Source: Planctomycetes bacterium syqfu
Lineage (GTDB): Bacteria > Planctomycetota > Phycisphaerae > Phycisphaerales > Phycisphaeraceae
Reading direction: 5' to 3'
Assembly (NCBI GenBank): GCA_020974905.1
Contig: CP087563.1
Coordinates: forward strand, 1,674,001 to 1,738,000
Length of the DNA stretch: 64,000 nucleotides
Shown: piece after piece, positions 63,069-64,000 of the stretch
Numbering within the stretch: the first letter of the stretch is position 1
How the letters are laid out: each line of letters begins with the position of its first letter
Position numbers and translations under genes: made by a program
Notes under the pieces: generated by a model
Database searches by the model: none
What the model was told of the DNA's origin: nothing
Seen by the model: the letters and a program-made list of their open reading frames with translations, nothing else

Positions 63069-64000
63069 ATGACACGCAACGCATTTTTCAGCATGATCAT
63101 GTTGCTCATCTTCGCAGCATCAACCACCTTTGCTCAATCCCAACCCCAAGGCAGCATCACACTCATGCCGCAGTTCAACCAGACCGTCGACACACGCCCC
63201 AACGTGCTCGGTCACAACATGACCGGCAAAGACTGGCATGGGACCAAGGGCGATATCCCCGTGTTCTTCAATCCCAAACTCGGCAAGGTGGACCCGGCAT
63301 GGATGCCACTGATCACCGCCTTTGACCTGCATCTGCTCCGACTGCATTGGGGCAACAAATATCCGTGGAAAGATGCCATCGGCCCACTGGACCAACGCAA
63401 GTCCATCGAACATGAAATGTGGAACGCACACTACCGCACCGAAGCGGGGCTCGATGAATACCTGCAGTTTTTCCAGTCCATCCCCAACGCGCCCGAACTG
63501 TCGCTCATCGCTTCGCCCATGCGTCCGACGCAGGAGTTGGCGGATCTCGTCGCCTACTGCAACAGCACCACCGGTCCCATGGCAGACATGCGTAAAGCCA
63601 ACGGCCATGCTGCGCCGTACAACATCCGTTACTGGGAGATGGGCAACGAAATCGACTACAAAAAACGGGCGGACGTCGATGTCATGCGTGAAGACACCGA
63701 CAAGGAAAAACGCGAGAAACACAGCGTTGAGGATTACCTGCAACTGGTCACGCCACGCATCGCAGCGATGAAAGCGGTCGATCCGACCATCAAGATTTTC
63801 GTCCACGCGCAAACCGCCCCGTGGTATAACCACAATCCCGATTGGCCGCTTTGGCATCAGACATTGCTTCAACAAATCGGTGACCAAATCGATGGCATCG
63901 TGATTCATCCCTACTACGACGGCTACTCCGTTTCGACCTGTCTTAAAAGTGTGGATCAGGTGATTAACGACATCGCCAAGTTCGGCCCCAAGGATCGAAA
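63069..64000 (+). CDS. Secreted glycoside hydrolase, GH39/GH51-like (3' end cut)
   Basis: 310 residues are visible before the edge. Signal peptide (MTRNAFFSMIMLLIFAASTTFAQ). The barrel has YWEMGNEIDYKKR, in which the E of GNE is the usual acid/base, and later VIHPYYDGYS. This is the pattern of arabinofuranosidases and related retaining clan A enzymes. The nucleophile should lie beyond the window. It is the third gene of the regulator-pilin-enzyme cassette. Confidence 0.8.
   Translation, partial: MTRNAFFSMIMLLIFAASTTFAQSQPQGSITLMPQFNQTVDTRPNVLGHNMTGKDWHGTKGDIPVFFNPKLGKVDPAWMPLITAFDLHLLRLHWGNKYPWKDAIGPLDQRKSIEHEMWNAHYRTEAGLDEYLQFFQSIPNAPELSLIASPMRPTQELADLVAYCNSTTGPMADMRKANGHAAPYNIRYWEMGNEIDYKKRADVDVMREDTDKEKREKHSVEDYLQLVTPRIAAMKAVDPTIKIFVHAQTAPWYNHNPDWPLWHQTLLQQIGDQIDGIVIHPYYDGYSVSTCLKSVDQVINDIAKFGPKDR

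Overview
The window reads as a chromosomal segment of a free-living, probably marine planctomycete, most likely class Phycisphaerae. Three things suggest this. There are several pseudopilin-like genes with an N-terminal [12 protein letters not shown] signal and a C-terminal DGH-type motif. There are membrane proteins with the zinc ribbon 'CGYDLRG..CPECG'. There is a large set of secreted enzymes for acidic algal polysaccharides. The assignment is by family resemblance only. No rRNA or tRNA gene and no CRISPR array was seen.

Layout. 1-9.5 kb: a cut-off zinc-ribbon gene, alanine racemase, a DEAD-box RNA helicase, a secreted protein built of G-N/D-D-x-Y repeats, a three-gene ABC-2 exporter, a DUF2726 protein and a zinc-ribbon membrane protein. 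9.7-17 kb: a second zinc-ribbon membrane protein, a regulator/pseudopilin/glycosidase cassette (ROK, pilin, GH clan A), an IS110-family (IS1111 subgroup) element and a small lipoprotein. 17.2-20.8 kb: a PgpH-type 7TM-HD phosphodiesterase next to PhoH. 20.9-31.2 kb: a lipoprotein, two unknown exported proteins and an exopolysaccharide locus on the minus strand. That locus encodes a priming glycosyltransferase, Wza, Wzz, an ExeA-like ATPase, a BY-kinase and a glycosyltransferase, in the arrangement typical of PEP-CTERM/exosortase-linked loci, but no exosortase lies in the window. 31.5-33.5 kb: a methyltransferase and a TPR lipoprotein.

33.9-45.8 kb looks like an alginate or uronate utilisation locus: PL6 lyase, sodium-solute symporter, acetyl esterase, two pseudopilins, LacI regulator, alginate-lyase-family protein, aldo/keto reductase, Gfo/Idh/MocA oxidoreductase and sugar isomerase. 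46-48.7 kb is a sigma-54 module. An enhancer-binding protein with a degenerate receiver is followed by a consensus -24/-12 promoter, a DksA/TraR-like zinc-finger protein and a short HPF. The start site of the enhancer-binding protein lies inside a 23-bp potential RNA stem. 49.2-53.6 kb: a secreted lyase-like protein, a pseudopilin and a LacI regulator. 53.6-58.8 kb: an L,D-transpeptidase, MetY, a MetX-MetW fusion and a DUF454 protein. 58.9-64 kb: a NodB-like deacetylase and a divergent LacI regulator with tandem operators, then a pseudopilin and a glycosidase cut by the window edge.

Four separate carbohydrate clusters repeat the same plan: sugar-responsive regulator, pseudopilin and secreted polysaccharide enzyme. 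Several of the regulators have clear palindromic operators nearby. At least four families of dispersed inverted repeats lie in the spaces between genes. The items most worth a second look are the 45.9 kb stem over the sigma-54 activator start, the sigma-54/DksA/HPF unit, the IS1111 element inside a 30-bp inverted repeat with a candidate bridge RNA, and the repeated regulator-pilin-enzyme cassettes.
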